34,769 nucleotides of DNA, taken from assembly GCF_001591605.1 (NCBI RefSeq), contig NZ_BCVF01000037.1, positions 1 to 34,769 of the forward strand. The letters run 5' to 3'. The notes beneath the pieces are model-generated. The model was not told where the DNA came from and searched no databases. It saw only the letters and a program-made list of their open reading frames with translations. Positions 14,863-23,307 of the stretch are shown piece after piece; position 1 is the stretch's first letter; every line of letters begins with the position of its first letter. Source of the stretch: Bacillus badius NBRC 15713 (GTDB taxonomy: Bacteria; Bacillota; Bacilli; Bacillales; Domibacillaceae). Both the position numbers and the translations under genes were made by a program.

Positions 14863-15855
14863 TCAGCTGATAGAGAAGCCGATTTTCCCTAGCTGTTCTG
14901 CTTCCTCCAGCCGTTTAAAAGCCTGATGAAACTCACTAAGCGGATAGACCGTATCGATGACCGGCTTTAGCTGATGGCATTCCACAAACTTGAGCATTTC
15001 CTTATATTCTTCAGCACTTCCCATTGTAGAACCAAGCAAATTAAATTGCCCATAAAAGAAGGTGCGTAAATTTATATTCACGTCATCTCCGGCTGAGGCG
15101 CCAAACGTAACGATTGTGCCGCCCGGGCGCAGCTGCGCCAATGATTGATTAAATGTAGCTGCTCCTACACATTCGATCACAAGATCCATCTTTTCTCCGT
15201 CAAGCGCCCTCTCCCAGTCTTCATTGCTGTCGAGTGCCTGATCTGCACCTAGCTCCAGCGCCTTTTGCGCCTTCTCCTGCGAACGCGAAGTCACGTAAAC
15301 AACAGCCCCGGCGGCTTTGGCGAATTGCAGCAGAAACGTAGCTACCCCGCTTCCAATGCCAGGGATCAACACTTTCATCCCCTTCTCTATTTTGCCTCTC
15401 GTAAATAATGCCCGATAAGCGGTTAAAGCCGCCAGCGATAGAACGCCGGCTTCTTCCCACGTTAAATGCGCCGGCTTGGGCACAGCATTTTCAGCAGGAA
15501 CAATTACTTTTTCTGCGAATGTGCCATGATCAGGAAGCCCGACAATTTCAAACCCTGCCGGAGGTGCATCGCTGTTTGTTTGCCAGCCCAGACCCGGATT
15601 GATAATCACTTCATCCCCTGGCTTCATGCCTGTCACGCCCTCACCGATCGCTTCAATCACTCCCGCTCCATCGGAACCTACAATCAAAGGCAGATCGGAT
15701 GGCTTGTGCCGGGTAAGGACAAATAAATCCCGGTGGTTCAGCCCCGCCGTTTTTAAGCGGATGCTCACCTCTCCTGCCTGAGGGCTTCTTTCTTCGAATT
15801 CTCTGTATGTAAGTCCTGCCATTCCTGATTTATCTGCGTGAACTACTGCTTTCAT
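14863..15855 (-). CDS. NADPH-dependent MDR oxidoreductase (zinc-binding dehydrogenase-like, YogA-like)
   Basis: A 330-aa medium-chain dehydrogenase/reductase. The N-terminal GroES-like domain spans residues 1 to about 120 (GLNHRDLFVLTRHKP, IVGSDGAGVIEAIGEGV, KPGDEV). A Rossmann domain follows with the nucleotide-binding loop GIGSGVATFLLQFAKAAGA and the ECVGAATFNQSL segment. The usual catalytic zinc cysteine is replaced (NHRD), and the four-cysteine structural zinc lobe is absent, so it is more like the zinc-free quinone-reductase branch. The probable role is reduction of quinones or reactive enals with NAD(P)H. ATG 15855 is used: GGAGGG abuts ATG 15861 but is 6-7 nt from the second ATG. Similar to B. 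subtilis YogA. The substrate is unknown. Confidence 0.82.
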   Translation of the reverse strand: MKAVVHADKSGMAGLTYREFEERSPQAGEVSIRLKTAGLNHRDLFVLTRHKPSDLPLIVGSDGAGVIEAIGEGVTGMKPGDEVIINPGLGWQTNSDAPPAGFEIVGLPDHGTFAEKVIVPAENAVPKPAHLTWEEAGVLSLAALTAYRALFTRGKIEKGMKVLIPGIGSGVATFLLQFAKAAGAVVYVTSRSQEKAQKALELGADQALDSNEDWERALDGEKMDLVIECVGAATFNQSLAQLRPGGTIVTFGASAGDDVNINLRTFFYGQFNLLGSTMGSAEEYKEMLKFVECHQLKPVIDTVYPLSEFHQAFKRLEEAEQLGKIGFSIS

Positions 15856-15926
15856 TCCCATCCCTCCATCTAGTATAATAGGAAATTATGTTTTACTGAT
15901 CTGTTCCCGGTTCTACAACAGCTTTT

Positions 15927-16115
15927 TTAAAGAACGATATACACGCCTACTGCCAGCAACGAAAAGGTTACTAACGCAGCATAAATCCAAGACAAACGAA
16001 CCATGTTCCCTCTCGTTGCCTTCCGATAGTCCTCGTCTCCTTTTGCACTAACGGCAATGGTGCCGAAAGCTCCTGCACTCAATAAAAGTACAATGAAGAC
16101 AAATACAATAGCCAT
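15927..16115 (-). CDS. 62-aa two-helix membrane protein
   Basis: Small unrecognised protein. Two hydrophobic helices (residues about 1-20, MAIVFVFIVLLLSAGAFGTI, and about 40-61, LSWIYAALVTFSLLAVGVYIVL) flank a short charged loop (AKGDEDYRKATRGNMVR), so both ends are probably on the same side of the membrane. ATG 16115 sits 7 nt after AGGTGG; a longer reading from 16154 lacks such a site. It is upstream of the MDR gene on the same strand with a 71-bp gap, so they could share a transcript. No function can be assigned. Confidence 0.7.
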   Translation of the reverse strand: MAIVFVFIVLLLSAGAFGTIAVSAKGDEDYRKATRGNMVRLSWIYAALVTFSLLAVGVYIVL

Positions 16116-16261
16116 CCACCTTCCACCTCTATCCATTTTTCTTATACAAGGCAATTCATCCCTTATCTTAAACTATTTTCTGAAAAAATAAAGTATTTCT
16201 GTTTGGAGCCCTCAAATCAACTATAATAAAAGCAAGACTATTACAAGGGGAGGTATCGTAT

Positions 16262-17104
16262 ATGAAACATGAGCTATTGTATATAGGGAAGAAAATTGTG
16301 GACAACCATCTGACTTTAGCACAGAGAATAGAGGGTGCGATGACCGCTGAAAACATAAAAATGGAAGTGAAAAATACCGCCTCCCTCAAGGAACGACGAC
16401 AGTACAGAGCCCACTTAATCTTGTGTTTTGGAAAAGCTTTATATGAAGATGTGGATTTTATTTCTCAAGAAGTGGAGAAATGGGGACGGAAAACAGCTGA
16501 AATGGCCATCCAGCATAATATTTCCTTAAGCAGCATTCTAAGAGAGGTGGCTACTTACCGTACAGTCATTTGGGATGTATTCACAGAAGAATTGGAACAA
16601 AGAAAATTTGCGGCTATTACGATGCTCGATGTCTCTAAAATGATTGATCCTTTAATCGATCAGGTAGGAAAGGTAATCGGGGAAGTCTATGAAGCGCATA
16701 ATAATAAATTGATGAAAATCGCTTATACAGCACTTGAGGAATTGTCTGTCCCGGTTGTCCCGGTTGCTGAAGGAATCGCTGCCATTCCATTAGTTGGAAC
16801 ACTTGATACCCACCGGGCAAAACTTGTCATGGAAGTCGCTCTTAATGAAGGAGCTCGAATGAACTTGTCTCATATGATCATCGATGTGTCAGGCGTGCCG
16901 ATTATTGACACAATGGTAGCGGATCAGCTGTTTCAAGTGATCCAGGCGTTGCGTTTAACAGGCGTTGAGGCAATTATTACCGGCATCCGTCCTGAAATTG
17001 CCCAGACCATTGTTAATCTAGGTATTGACTTCGATGAACTCAAGCCTCAGGTGAATCTCCAGGAAGCCCTAAAAAGCTTGGGCTTTGACAGAAAAACACA
17101 ATAA
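16262..17104 (+). CDS. RsbR-type stressosome protein (STAS domain)
   Basis: A 280-aa RsbR paralogue. Residues 1 to about 150 are a helical N-terminal domain like the globin-like sensor fold of RsbRA-RD. Residues about 160-275 are a STAS domain. The two threonines phosphorylated by RsbT in RsbRA (T171 and T205) correspond by context and spacing to T183 (GTLDTHRA) and T217 (PIIDTMVA): 34 residues apart in both. The protein should join RsbS and RsbT in the stressosome and tune release of RsbT toward sigma-B activation. No rsbS, rsbT, rsbU, rsbV or rsbW is nearby, so it is an unlinked paralogue like RsbRB-RD in B. subtilis. Ribosome binding site AGGGGAGG; a TATAAT (16222-16227) lies just upstream, with a weak -35. 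Confidence 0.88.
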   Translation: MKHELLYIGKKIVDNHLTLAQRIEGAMTAENIKMEVKNTASLKERRQYRAHLILCFGKALYEDVDFISQEVEKWGRKTAEMAIQHNISLSSILREVATYRTVIWDVFTEELEQRKFAAITMLDVSKMIDPLIDQVGKVIGEVYEAHNNKLMKIAYTALEELSVPVVPVAEGIAAIPLVGTLDTHRAKLVMEVALNEGARMNLSHMIIDVSGVPIIDTMVADQLFQVIQALRLTGVEAIITGIRPEIAQTIVNLGIDFDELKPQVNLQEALKSLGFDRKTQ

Positions 17105-17148
17105 ATAAGCAGGCGGGCGGACAACACCGCCCAGCGGCATGGATCAAT

Positions 17149-17182
17149 AAAAAACAGACTCCGGCATGTGAGTCTGTTTTTA
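17149..17182. terminator. Terminator between rsbR-like and cold-shock genes
   Basis: AAAAAACAGACTC pairs with GAGTCTGTTTTT around 8 nt. It serves the convergent rsbR-like and csp genes. Confidence 0.9.
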
Positions 17183-17193
17183 TATAGAGTGAA

Positions 17194-17394
17194 TTACACC
17201 GGCATTACATTCGCCGCTTGCAGGCCGCGCTGGCCTTCCTCCACATCAAATGTTACTTCCTGGCCTTCATTTAAAGTTTTATATCCGTCGATTTGGATAG
17301 CCGAGAAATGAACAAATACATCTTCTCCATCTGCTCTCTCAATGAAGCCAAAACCTTTTTCGCTGTTAAACCATTTAACTTTTCCGTGTTCCAT
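17194..17394 (-). CDS. Cold-shock protein (CspA/CspB family)
   Basis: A 66-aa single-domain OB-fold nucleic-acid chaperone. RNP1 (KGFGFI, residues 13-18) and RNP2 (VFVHF, 26-30) are intact, with conserved aromatic residues W8, F15, F17, F27 and F30. It binds single-stranded RNA or DNA and melts secondary structure during cold or growth transitions. The ribosome binding site AGGAGG lies 8 nt before the start. The leader upstream (17395-17549) may carry cold-responsive structure, but I could not fold it. Which of CspB, CspC or CspD it matches cannot be decided here. Confidence 0.95.
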   Translation of the reverse strand: MEHGKVKWFNSEKGFGFIERADGEDVFVHFSAIQIDGYKTLNEGQEVTFDVEEGQRGLQAANVMPV

Positions 17395-17549
17395 TTTTGT
17401 TGCCTCCTAGCATTTAAATAACAATTCAGTCGTACGTACTTATTGTATCCAGTTCCTGATTTTTCATACGTTATTTAACAAAAAAGCAAACGGGCGGAAA
17501 GGAAAAGAGCGTTTTACGCACGCGCGTGTGAAACCGCTAAGCCGCTAAA

Positions 17550-17596
17550 AAGAAAGCCGATCCACAAGCAGCAGCTTGTTGGACCGGCTTTTCTTT
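17550..17596 (-). terminator. Intrinsic terminator of cgoX
   Basis: AAAGCCGGTCC and GGATCGGCTTTC arms, extended by a GCAGCAGCTTG-type inner stem, lie 20-60 nt past the cgoX stop on the minus strand. Confidence 0.82.
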
Positions 17597-17613
17597 TGGT
17601 GACGGAAAACTCT

Positions 17614-18996
17614 TTAAAACGACTCGATGATTTGTCTGGCAACCGCTTCGCCGTTTTCAATGCAGTCCGGGATGCCTACTCCATAGTAGGAACAGCCGGC
17701 CAGCAGCACGCCTGGATAACCGGCCGCAAGCGTCTTTTCCAGTTTTTCGACGGTTTGAGGATGGGTAATTAAATAGTTCGGCATGCTGTCAGACCAGTTA
17801 GTGATCTCACTGACTGCCGGCTCCAAGTCCATCCCCAAGGCTTTCCGGATATCACTCATGGCCAGACGGAGCAGCTCTGATTTCTCCATGCTTTGTAAAG
17901 AAGCAAAGGATGGATGGCTGCTTTTATAAAACAGCCGGACCAGCAGATTGCCGTTCGCCGACGTATGCGCCCACTTGCGGCTTGTCCATGTGCAGGCATT
18001 GCACAACAAGTCAGGATCATCCGCCGTAATGAAACCGGTGCCGTCCTCTGGCAGCAAGCTGTCAGGCACATCAAATCCAGCATATATGCTGATCAGCGAG
18101 CTTGTTTTGAAAGGAGCAAAGGCCCGGGTAAGCGGCTGATCATCAAATAGCTTCTCAGCCGCTGTATGAGGAATGCTGAGGACGATATAATCTGCCTCCA
18201 TCGTTTCGCCATTGGTAAAAGCTACGCGGTAACGGCCATTGATTTTTTCAATCCGCTCCGCTTGCGCATGCTTTCGGATTTCCGCTTCTTTCAGCTTGCT
18301 GGCTAATGCGTCAATAAGAGTGTCTAATCCGCCTTTGAAAGACAAAAACTTTTTGCCGCTGCTTTGGAACTTTTCCTTGTTAGCCTCCAACCCTTTAATT
18401 ATGCTGCCGTACTTTTCCTTATAGTCCAGCAAGTATGGCAAGGTTGACGCGATCGTCAAATCACTGAGGCGGCCGGAATACACGCCCGATAAAACCGGGG
18501 CAATCTGCTTTTCGACCAATTCTTTGCCGAAAAAGTACTCAAGAAAGTCACCGATAGAGTCATTCTTTGTAAAGGTCTCGTTTTTTAAATAAAAGTCTTT
18601 CAACGCTTCGACTTTTCCTTGTGCTGACACGAGCGTAGTTTTGGCTAACGATTCTACACTTGTCGGAATGCCAAATACAGCATCCGCAGGAATTGGCTTT
18701 AATTCTCCACCTGTATAAATAAACGAACGGCCTGTGGCATTATATACGATTTCTTCTTGCAGGCCTAGCTCCTGGATCATTGGCAGGCTAATCGCCTTGC
18801 GCGTAACCATCGAATCGGCCCCCGATTCCATGATAAACCCGCTTTGTTTCACTGTGCTGATTTTGCCGCCAAGCTCCCCAGAGGCTTCGGCAAGCACAAG
18901 GCTAACCTCTGAACCGGTTTCTTGTTTCCATTTATGCAATTCATATATGGCGGATAGCCCTGTAATGCCGCCGCCGATAACTAAGACTGTTTTCAC
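17614..18996 (-). CDS. cgoX: Coproporphyrinogen III oxidase CgoX (HemY-type)
   Basis: A 460-aa FAD enzyme formerly called HemY or HemG. In Firmicutes it oxidises coproporphyrinogen III to coproporphyrin III in the coproporphyrin-dependent haem route. The FAD-binding dinucleotide fold is at the start (VIGGGITGLSAIYEL, then LAEASGELGGKI and the conserved GFIMESGADSM). The C-terminal FAD motif (LLAGCSYYGVGIPDCIENGE) is present, and length is normal (about 470 aa). In B. subtilis the gene follows hemE and hemH; here it stands alone, with cspA-type and RND genes beside it. The start ATG is followed directly by the fold. Family assignment is strong. Confidence 0.92.
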   Translation of the reverse strand: MKTVLVIGGGITGLSAIYELHKWKQETGSEVSLVLAEASGELGGKISTVKQSGFIMESGADSMVTRKAISLPMIQELGLQEEIVYNATGRSFIYTGGELKPIPADAVFGIPTSVESLAKTTLVSAQGKVEALKDFYLKNETFTKNDSIGDFLEYFFGKELVEKQIAPVLSGVYSGRLSDLTIASTLPYLLDYKEKYGSIIKGLEANKEKFQSSGKKFLSFKGGLDTLIDALASKLKEAEIRKHAQAERIEKINGRYRVAFTNGETMEADYIVLSIPHTAAEKLFDDQPLTRAFAPFKTSSLISIYAGFDVPDSLLPEDGTGFITADDPDLLCNACTWTSRKWAHTSANGNLLVRLFYKSSHPSFASLQSMEKSELLRLAMSDIRKALGMDLEPAVSEITNWSDSMPNYLITHPQTVEKLEKTLAAGYPGVLLAGCSYYGVGIPDCIENGEAVARQIIESF

Positions 18997-19398
18997 TTAT
19001 GCACACCTCTGTTTATGATGCATTTTTACTCTTTTCAAGTGTACCACAATAAGCTTTCGTTGAATCACTTCTATGCTGTATCCATCCGTTTATTTTGTGT
19101 CATTTTGTCCATTTTTGTCCCCGCTATCTCTTTCTCTCCTCTTCAGCCGTCTCAGCCTAAAGTCTTAGGGAAATATCTGTCTGCGGTTCATTATAGTGGA
19201 GGAAGAAATAGGTTAGGATGGGAAATGATGAAGGAACTCACCAAATACATACTGTTCGTCCTTACCAATCTTCCCAGAACTTTACTCGTTTGGATTTTTC
19301 GCAATAATTCAATTTTAATTGCAATTAAGCTATCTGTTTAACGCATATAGTTGAAACTTGAGGTCCTCGTTACATAATTAACAAAAAGGAGAATGATG
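18997..19398. other. Intergenic region between cgoX and RND pump genes
   Basis: This 400-bp stretch separates divergent genes and must hold both promoters, though I cannot place either with confidence. A perfect 14-bp palindrome TTAATTGCAATTAA lies at 19315-19328, about 70 bp before the pump start. A short plus-strand frame from ATG 19225 to 19341 (38 codons, MMKELTKYILFVLTNLPRTL start, hydrophobic) has only a weak AGGATGG signal and overlaps the palindrome, so I do not list it as a gene. Confidence 0.5.
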
Positions 19399-22300
19399 AT
19401 GAACGCCTTAAAATTTATTGTTCAAAGAAAAATCCTAATTGGATTGCTAACGATCTTCATTATGATCATCGGCGGCTACTCGATTCTGAAGCTGGATAAA
19501 GAGCTGATGCCGGGGATCGAAATGGATGGCGCTTTTGTAGAAATAAGCGCTGGTGAAATGTCGGCTGCTGAGGTGGAAAGGACCATTACCATCCCCCTGG
19601 AGCAGAGGTTAGAGGCCATTGATGGCATAGAAAACACCCAATCCACAACAAATATCGGACGCAGCTCCTTTCAAATCACCTTTGAGCGCGGGCGCGGAAA
19701 AGAGCTGTATAAGGAAGTCGAATCAGCCGCTAACGCTCTGAAAACAGAAGTTTCCGATATTACCGATCTTACGTCGGGGCAATATGGAACGAGCCAGAGT
19801 TATGAATTTTTTCTAGATGTATCCGGCGGAAATATGGAGGAAATGTCTTCTTTTGCCAAAAACGTGCTGGAACCCCGCTTGGAGTCACTGCCAGAAGTTA
19901 GAGATGTCTCACTTTCCGGTGTGCTGGAGCATGAAGCAGCTATTGAATTTGACCGCAAAAAACTCACCGAGAAAGGATTGGATATCCAGCAAGTCACAGA
20001 AGCTATCCAATCTGCAAATGATGAAGCTACCTTAGGCGAATTAAGCGGTGACAAAGAGTCCCCCTCTTTACGCTGGGATACAAAACTAACCAATATCGAA
20101 GACATTAAAAATATCAGTCTGCCCTCACCAACAGGTTTCGTAAAATTAAAAGAAATAGCGGACGTTTCCCTTCATCCGCAGGAAAACTCCTCCTTTGTCT
20201 GGAAAAACGGGACCAAAGATTTTATCCTTGTGCAGGTCGGCCGGACTTCTGATGTGACGCAAATCGAGATGGCCGAAGCCGTACGGGCGGAAATTAAAAC
20301 GATCAAAAAAGAGCAGCTTGTGAAAGGGTTTGAATTAAACGAAATCGTAGCGCAAGCCGATTATGTGAAGGAATCATTAGACGGCGTGACCGCTAATATT
20401 TTGATTGGCGGCGTCATCGCTATCGCTGTACTTCTTATTTTCCTGCGGAACCTTCGGGCAACCTTTATTATTGGCTTGTCAATTCCGACTTCCGTCCTGC
20501 TGACCTTCGCTGCCATGTGGATGTTCGGCTACAGCTTCAACATCTTAACGTTGATCGGCCTTGGGCTGGGGATTGGCATGATGGTTGATTCCTCCATCGT
20601 TATTTTGGAATCTATATACAGAAAAAAAGAACAAGGACTAGGAAATTTTGACGCGGTACTGGCAGGAACAAAAGAAGTAGCAGCAGCCGTTATTGCCTCT
20701 ATGCTGACGACTATCGTTGTATTTCTGCCGATAGGACTGATCGGCGGCGATATGGGCCAATTTATGATCATGCTGTCCGCAGTCGTTGCTATCACACTCA
20801 TCAGCTCTGTCATTATTGCCTTTACGCTGATTCCTTCACTTTCGGAAAAGCTGTTAAAGCTCCAAAAACCAAAGAAAACACTCAAGGAAGGGCCTTTCAT
20901 GCGGGGCTACAACCGGATGATCGCTTGGACCATTAAGAAAAAACGAAACAGCCTGGCAGTTATCGTTCTCTTTTTCATCATGTTTGCCGGTTCGTTATCT
21001 CTTGCTGCCAAGATTCCGATGACGATTATGCCTGATATGTTTAATCGTTACACGGAATTAATGGTCAATCTGGAAACGGGGCTTTCTCCTGACGAGAAAG
21101 AAAAAGTGGCACAAAAAATGAACGAAAAACTGCGTTCAATTGAGGATGTGGACTCTAACTATATCATGGATAATGGAGGTGTGTTCTATGCCATTATCAA
21201 CATGACAAAGGGAGATCAGATCAAAGAAGACCAAAAAACCGTCAACGAACAGATTTTGAAATCACTGCGCAGCCTGCAGAAAACCGTTCCTATTGAAAAT
21301 GTCCAAAGCGCTATGTCCGGCGGCGGCAGTTCACCTGTCCAAATAAACATTAAGGGAGAAGATCTCAACGAGCTGCAAGCTGTTGCGGATGACTTTATGA
21401 AAGAGCTTCATACAATTGATGGAGTCACTGGAGCAACCCACTCTATGAATCGAACTTCAAATGAACAAGTTATCGTTCTGAACGAAAAAGAAATAGAGAA
21501 AGCCGGCTTATCACAAACACAAATCAAGCAATTCATTGAACAGGCGCTCTTGCAAATGCCTGCTGGCGAAATGAAAATGCAGGATGAAACCGTGCCGATA
21601 ATGATGAAATGGTCAGAAAAAACCAATACCCAAGCTGCGCTCTTGGACGTGAAAGTGCCAGGCAAAACGGGCAAAGAAAAACTGTCTTCCTTCGTCGATT
21701 TCAAAAATGTGAAAACGCCTAATGAGATTTCTCATGCAGACGGCGAACGCCTTCTTTCCATATCAGCTGATATCGAAGGAAGAGACTTGGGAGCTGTAAA
21801 CCGGGATGTGCAAAAGCTGATTGAAGATTTTAAAGCCCCGGCCGGCTATACCGTCGCGGCCGCCGGAGATCTTAAACAGCAGCAGGAATTGATGATGGAT
21901 ATGATTCTCGTCTTGGTCCTTGCTCTCTTCCTTGTATATGTAGTGATGGCCGTACAATTTAATCATTTAGGCCATCCGCTTATCGTGATGTCCGTGATCC
22001 CAATGACTATCACTGGCGTTCTCCTTGGGCTATTCGTTACCCAACGAGAGCTGAATCTGATGTCCGGCATAGGGGTCATCATGTTGATTGGCATTGTGTT
22101 AAACAACGCTATTCTGCTTATCGACCGTACAAACCAGCTCCGCAAACAAGGCTATACAGTCGAGAAGGCTCTGGCCGAAGCAGGCAAAACCCGTCTGCGC
22201 CCAATTTTTATGACAACTTTAACAACAGTTGGCGGCATGATTCCTTTAGCTTTGGCATCAGGCACTTCCGGCAACTATCAGGCCCCTATGGCTACTGTCA

Positions 22301-22443
22301 TTATCTGCGGCCTAATGTTTGCGACCTTTATTACATTGTTCTTAATTCCAGCCGTCTACCGCTTATTTACGAGCAAGCGCAAGGAAGCAAAGAAGCAAAC
22401 AACAGCAGATGACGCTGCTTCTTTATCAAAAAATATAAGCTAA
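19399..22443 (+). CDS. RND efflux transporter (HAE1/AcrB family, SwrC-like)
   Basis: A 1014-aa inner-membrane proton-driven exporter with the duplicated RND layout: helix 1 (residues about 10-30), a large extracytoplasmic loop (about 35-325), helices 2-6, a cytoplasmic link, then helix 7, the second loop (about 540-830) and helices 8-12. The helix-4 motif GLGLGIGMMVDSSIVILESIYR carries the proton-relay aspartate position. Its closest functional model is B. subtilis SwrC/YerP (about 1065 aa), which exports surfactin and contributes to drug tolerance. No membrane-fusion partner is adjacent, as usual in Gram-positives. ATG 19399 is chosen from three consecutive ATGs because AAGGAG is 7 nt away. 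No adjacent regulator. Substrate unknown. Confidence 0.88.
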   Translation: MNALKFIVQRKILIGLLTIFIMIIGGYSILKLDKELMPGIEMDGAFVEISAGEMSAAEVERTITIPLEQRLEAIDGIENTQSTTNIGRSSFQITFERGRGKELYKEVESAANALKTEVSDITDLTSGQYGTSQSYEFFLDVSGGNMEEMSSFAKNVLEPRLESLPEVRDVSLSGVLEHEAAIEFDRKKLTEKGLDIQQVTEAIQSANDEATLGELSGDKESPSLRWDTKLTNIEDIKNISLPSPTGFVKLKEIADVSLHPQENSSFVWKNGTKDFILVQVGRTSDVTQIEMAEAVRAEIKTIKKEQLVKGFELNEIVAQADYVKESLDGVTANILIGGVIAIAVLLIFLRNLRATFIIGLSIPTSVLLTFAAMWMFGYSFNILTLIGLGLGIGMMVDSSIVILESIYRKKEQGLGNFDAVLAGTKEVAAAVIASMLTTIVVFLPIGLIGGDMGQFMIMLSAVVAITLISSVIIAFTLIPSLSEKLLKLQKPKKTLKEGPFMRGYNRMIAWTIKKKRNSLAVIVLFFIMFAGSLSLAAKIPMTIMPDMFNRYTELMVNLETGLSPDEKEKVAQKMNEKLRSIEDVDSNYIMDNGGVFYAIINMTKGDQIKEDQKTVNEQILKSLRSLQKTVPIENVQSAMSGGGSSPVQINIKGEDLNELQAVADDFMKELHTIDGVTGATHSMNRTSNEQVIVLNEKEIEKAGLSQTQIKQFIEQALLQMPAGEMKMQDETVPIMMKWSEKTNTQAALLDVKVPGKTGKEKLSSFVDFKNVKTPNEISHADGERLLSISADIEGRDLGAVNRDVQKLIEDFKAPAGYTVAAAGDLKQQQELMMDMILVLVLALFLVYVVMAVQFNHLGHPLIVMSVIPMTITGVLLGLFVTQRELNLMSGIGVIMLIGIVLNNAILLIDRTNQLRKQGYTVEKALAEAGKTRLRPIFMTTLTTVGGMIPLALASGTSGNYQAPMATVIICGLMFATFITLFLIPAVYRLFTSKRKEAKKQTTADDAASLSKNIS

Positions 22444-22447
22444 CAGC

Positions 22448-22482
22448 AAACATCCCTTTTGGCCGATCCAAAAGGGATGTTT
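22448..22482. terminator. Terminator of RND pump gene
   Basis: A perfect 15-bp stem (AAACATCCCTTTTGG / CCAAAAGGGATGTTT) starts right after the stop codon. It could also stop the convergent minus-strand unit ending at 22573. Confidence 0.93.
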
Positions 22483-22572
22483 ATCATGTCTGCAGCTGAC
22501 TGCTTCTCTTGAGAGCTTTTGCTCCGTTTTCTTCTGAGAAGACAGCCATTGCGATAAAAGACACCGGTTTTC

Positions 22573-22842
22573 TTATTTATTTCGCTTCAGCTGCTCCAGC
22601 TGCTTTTTGCTGTAATTCAGCTGCTCCTCGAGCCGTTGAATCGGTTCCGCATGTTCACTTTTCGTCCATGCGTTCTGCAAAGCGCTATCTGCTTGATGAA
22701 CGGTGTTTTGCACCCGCTGTATTGCCTGAGCTGTAGGGTTTGATTGCGCCTGCCCCATCGCTTCTGCCACGTTATCTATAGAGTTGCGCAATTGCGAAAT
22801 GACATTTTCATTTTTCCAGCTGGCTTCTGTATGATCCATCAT
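22573..22842 (-). CDS. 89-aa coiled-coil protein
   Basis: I do not recognise this protein. It is soluble, rich in Gln, Asn, Ala and Glu, and strongly helical. Residues about 10-60 look like an amphipathic helical repeat, and the C-terminus (RLEEQLNYSKKQLEQLKRNK) is a clear short coiled coil. No cysteines, no signal peptide. AGGAGG precedes ATG 22842 by 5 nt and ATG 22839 by 8 nt, so either may be used. It is the last gene of the set led by the Tet-like GTPase, but an 86-bp gap means it may have its own promoter. Confidence 0.68.
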   Translation of the reverse strand: MMDHTEASWKNENVISQLRNSIDNVAEAMGQAQSNPTAQAIQRVQNTVHQADSALQNAWTKSEHAEPIQRLEEQLNYSKKQLEQLKRNK

Positions 22843-22928
22843 AAAGGCCTCCTTCTCTGTCAAATACGGTATGCCTTTACTATGTCAAAATAGCCCTTGC
22901 CTTATGCACCGGTGTGAATCGAAACGGT

Positions 22929-23270
22929 TTATTTTTCGTCTTCTATTTCTAATTTTTTGCCATTTTTAAACGTAATTTCAAGCTCTATTTCTTTGTAGCC
23001 AAAAGGCAGTTCAAATGCTTGCAGCGCCTTTTTAATCGCTTGCCGTTTAGACATTTTTCTTCTGATGTCCAGCTTCCTCAGCCGCGGGTAAAGCAGCTTA
23101 AATGCTTCCTCCCCCTTCACATCCAATCCGTTTAACTCGTCTTCAATCTTTACTTTAATTGTACGATTTTTTTTGTTTCGCTCGATTTCCGCTTCATACT
23201 CTTTATTTTTTCCATAAGACACTTCCAGTTCAAACTCTTTGAACTTTAAATCCGCTAACTTCCCTTTCAT
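22929..23270 (-). CDS. YusW-like domain protein, without signal peptide
   Basis: A 113-aa protein of two similar halves: a beta-hairpin (FKEFELEVSYGKNKEYEAEIE), a helical centre (LDVKGEEAFKLLYPRLRKLDI) and a second hairpin (YKEIELEITFKNGKKLEIE). This is the pattern of the YusW-like family, whose B. subtilis member is an exported protein. Here no signal peptide or lipobox precedes the domain. ATG 23270 follows GGGAGTGAGAGG; the longer frame from 23411 overlaps the GTPase gene and is unlikely. It starts 37 bp after the GTPase gene ends, so cotranscription is likely. Function unknown. Confidence 0.65.
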   Translation of the reverse strand: MKGKLADLKFKEFELEVSYGKNKEYEAEIERNKKNRTIKVKIEDELNGLDVKGEEAFKLLYPRLRKLDIRRKMSKRQAIKKALQAFELPFGYKEIELEITFKNGKKLEIEDEK

Positions 23271-23307
23271 CCTCTCACTCCCTTTATGATTTTCCCTTGC
23301 TGTTCGC

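Noticed and set aside
19225-19341. 38-codon hydrophobic frame before the RND pump
   Set aside because: Weak start signal, overlaps a palindrome and a probable promoter region, and resembles no family I know. Conservation data would be needed.
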